Assembly: GCA_905215045.1 (NCBI GenBank)
Contig: CAJMOO010000091.1
Span: 1 to 7,065 of the forward strand
DNA from: an uncultured bacterium
Lineage (GTDB): Bacteria; Bacillota_A; Clostridia; Lachnospirales; Lachnospiraceae
Length of the DNA stretch: 7,065 nucleotides
Direction of reading: 5' to 3'
The translations under genes and the position numbers were made by a program. Positions 5,529 through 7,065 of this stretch are shown in pieces (positions within the stretch are counted from its first letter, which is position 1; every line of letters starts with the position of its first letter). The notes under the pieces are model-generated. The model did no database searches. It had not been told where the DNA came from and saw only the letters and a list, made by a program, of their open reading frames with translations.

Positions 5529-6338
5529 ATGAATTATAAACTGATCGCAATTGACCTTGATGGTACTCTTTATAATGATAATATTATGATCACACCAAAA
5601 ACAATCGATGCTCTTATGAAAGCTCAGGACATGGGAATTCGTATTGCTATCTCATCCGGCCGTCCTCTTCCTGGCCTGTTTCATGCCAGAGATACTTTAA
5701 AATTACAAGAACATCATGGAATGCTCGTTTCTTATAATGGTGGAAAAGTTGTCGATACTACAACACATGAAGTTCTGTATGAAAACACGATTCCTGTTGA
5801 TCTTTGTATTGAAATTTTAGAACATATCAAAAAATATCCCGTCCATCCAATGATCGATGATGGAGAAGTTATGTATGTTGAAGATAAAAGTGCTTATCGT
5901 GTTCATGAAGAACATACAAATAATTCTATGGATTGTGTAGAAGTTCCTTCCCTGATCGATTTCCTTGACTATCCTTTAGTTAAGATTTTAACTTCTATCG
6001 ATCCTGTAAAACTTCCTGAGGTCATTAAAGTGATCGGGGAACCATTTAAAGGAAAAGTTGACTTTATCCAAACTGCACCTTTTTATATCGAAGCAGTTCC
6101 TGTTGGTATCAGCAAAGCATCTGGTCTTTCAAAAGTATGTGAAAAGTTAGATATTGCTCCAGATCAAATCATTGCCTTTGGAGATGCTGCGAATGACCTT
6201 GAGATGGTCAAATTTGCCGGCCACGGTGTTGCCATGGGAAATGCGTGTCCTGAATTAAAGGAATGTGCGGATGAAATCGCTTTGACAAATAATGAAGATG
6301 GAATTGCACACACATTAAATCAGCTGATTTTCTCATAA
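5529..6338 (+). CDS. Cof-type HAD-IIB family phosphatase
   Basis: A haloacid-dehalogenase-superfamily hydrolase of the Cof/YidA group, cytoplasmic Mg-dependent phosphatases that act on small phosphorylated metabolites such as sugar phosphates and flavin or PLP-type cofactors. The real substrate cannot be read from sequence. I choose the ATG at 5529, preceded by AAAGGA with 7 bases spacing, giving 269 residues, typical for the family. Motif I is DLDGT at 9-13 (nucleophile Asp9, acid/base Asp11). Motif II is SSGR at 42-45 (Ser43). Motif III is Lys196 in GISKASGL, and motif IV is FGDAANDLEM at 217-226 with the Mg-binding Asp219 and Asp223. The C2B cap lies about 80-190 and includes FIQTAPFYIEAVP. 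All catalytic residues are present. It is monocistronic, divergent from the 92-aa gene and convergent with dnaJ. An in-frame ATG at 5490 would add 13 residues without support. Confidence 0.92.
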   Translation: MNYKLIAIDLDGTLYNDNIMITPKTIDALMKAQDMGIRIAISSGRPLPGLFHARDTLKLQEHHGMLVSYNGGKVVDTTTHEVLYENTIPVDLCIEILEHIKKYPVHPMIDDGEVMYVEDKSAYRVHEEHTNNSMDCVEVPSLIDFLDYPLVKILTSIDPVKLPEVIKVIGEPFKGKVDFIQTAPFYIEAVPVGISKASGLSKVCEKLDIAPDQIIAFGDAANDLEMVKFAGHGVAMGNACPELKECADEIALTNNEDGIAHTLNQLIFS

Positions 6339-6370
6339 ATGAATCTGATTCATAATTATCCATAAAAGCA

Positions 6371-6406
6371 AAAAAGCGATGAAAGTTTAATCCTTCATCG
6401 CTTTTT
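6371..6406. terminator. Bidirectional terminator between the HAD gene and dnaJ
   Basis: AAAAAGCGATGAA (6371-6383) pairs perfectly with TTCATCGCTTTTT (6394-6406) around a 10-base loop, with a GC-containing core. On the plus strand it continues TTTTTGTTTTATTTTTT; on the minus strand it continues TTTTTTGCTTTTATG. It begins 32 bases after the HAD stop and lies 3 bases after the dnaJ stop, so it can end both convergent transcripts. Confidence 0.9.
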
Positions 6407-6409
6407 GTT

Positions 6410-7065
6410 TTATTTTTTATGTTTTCCAAAGAATCCTTTATGTTCTTTATGAGTTTCTTCCTTCTTAGGAACTTCACCCATGGCTTCCTGGAATTTCTGA
6501 AGGGCTGCTCTCTGCTCTCCATTCAAGTGTTCTGGTACCTGAACGACAAGTGTTACATAGTGGTCTCCTCGTACATTCTTATTGCGTACCATTGGCACAC
6601 CTTTTCCTTTTAAGCGGATTCTGGTGTCTGTCTGTGTTCCTGGTTTGATCGTATATTCATATGGTCCATCAACTGTAGGAATCTGAATCTTGCCACCCAG
6701 TGCTGCCTGTGTAAAGGAAATTGGCTCTGTAGAGTAGATTGTTGTATCCTGACGCTGGAATTTTGGATGTCTTTCAACGATCACTTCTACTAACAGATCT
6801 CCTCTTGGTCCACCGTTTGTACCTGGTTCTCCTTTTCCACGGATACGGATGCTCTGTCCATTATCAATACCTGCTGGTACTGTCACTTCAATTGTCTTAC
6901 GATTGCTTACATAACCTGTTCCATGGCAGTCTGAACACTTATCACGGATGATCTTACCTGATCCATGACAGTCTGGACATGTCTGAACATTCTGAACAGT
7001 TCCAAACATGGACTGCTGTGTAAATACAACCTGACCACGTCCCTGACATTTTGGACATGTTTCTG
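6410..7065 (-). CDS. dnaJ: Chaperone protein DnaJ, C-terminal 217 residues (partial at right edge)
   Basis: DnaJ (Hsp40) is the co-chaperone that loads unfolded proteins on DnaK and stimulates its ATPase. The frame is open to the window edge, so the ATG at 7009 is internal and the J-domain, Gly/Phe linker and first zinc motif are missing. Counting visible residues, three of the four CxxCxGxG zinc motifs are present: CPKCQGRG at 3-10, CPDCHGSG at 29-36 and CSDCHGTG at 43-50, with spacings of 26 and 14 as in Bacillus DnaJ. The peptide-binding C-terminal domains follow ([65 protein letters not shown]). The protein ends in a Lys/His-rich tail ([18 protein letters not shown]). It is a full type I DnaJ. 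Upstream genes are presumably dnaK and grpE but lie outside. It is the last gene of its transcript, as the terminator lies 3 bases beyond its stop. Confidence 0.96.
   Translation of the reverse strand, partial: ETCPKCQGRGQVVFTQQSMFGTVQNVQTCPDCHGSGKIIRDKCSDCHGTGYVSNRKTIEVTVPAGIDNGQSIRIRGKGEPGTNGGPRGDLLVEVIVERHPKFQRQDTTIYSTEPISFTQAALGGKIQIPTVDGPYEYTIKPGTQTDTRIRLKGKGVPMVRNKNVRGDHYVTLVVQVPEHLNGEQRAALQKFQEAMGEVPKKEETHKEHKGFFGKHKK

Noticed and set aside
6208..6522. 104-codon minus-strand frame spanning the HAD end, the terminator and the dnaJ end
   Set aside because: It crosses a strong bidirectional terminator and overlaps two real genes in other frames.
1..7065. CRISPR array, insertion sequence, prophage or defence genes
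   Set aside because: No spaced direct repeats, transposase, integrase or nuclease-type genes; the identified proteins are mostly housekeeping.

Overview
The window looks like chromosomal core DNA of a low-GC anaerobic Firmicute, most likely a Lachnospiraceae-type Clostridium relative. The signs are AT-rich intergenic DNA, strong AGGAG-type ribosome binding sites, a NifS–ThiI pair, a clostridial ferredoxin-like protein and the dnaJ/prmA/rsmE gene set. I cannot name a species from the sequence alone.

Layout: positions 1-3764 hold a tight minus-strand operon, transcribed right to left in the order prmA (ribosomal protein L11 methyltransferase), rsmE (16S rRNA m3U methyltransferase), nifS-type cysteine desulfurase, thiI (4-thiouridine synthase, cut by the left edge). 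A promoter with an extended -10 lies at 3831-3859. All four genes work on ribosome or tRNA modification, and the desulfurase plausibly supplies ThiI with sulfur. Next, at 3940-4671 (minus), is a monocistronic iron-sulfur protein with an N-terminal two-cluster ferredoxin domain and a Cys-containing C-terminal domain. It has its own terminator, and a promoter with a palindrome centred at a predicted -41.5, the position of a class II Crp/Fnr-type activator. At 4931-5209 (minus) is an unrecognised 92-aa lysine-rich protein with its own promoter and terminator. It is divergent from a Cof-type HAD-IIB phosphatase (5529-6338, plus). The 319-bp region between them holds three inverted repeats built on TGTA/TACA and a tract of 68 bp with a single C. 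The HAD gene converges on dnaJ (6410 to the right edge, minus; only the zinc-finger and C-terminal domains are present), and the two share a bidirectional terminator.

In many Firmicutes dnaJ is followed directly by prmA and rsmE. Here the same order and strand are kept, but about 2.6 kb of unrelated genes separates dnaJ from prmA. I see no mobile element, CRISPR array, RNA gene or defence system. The observations most worth a second look are the iron-sulfur gene with its operator and atypical second cluster motif, and the dyad-rich divergent control region next to the unknown small gene. I do not see a clear new multi-gene system.
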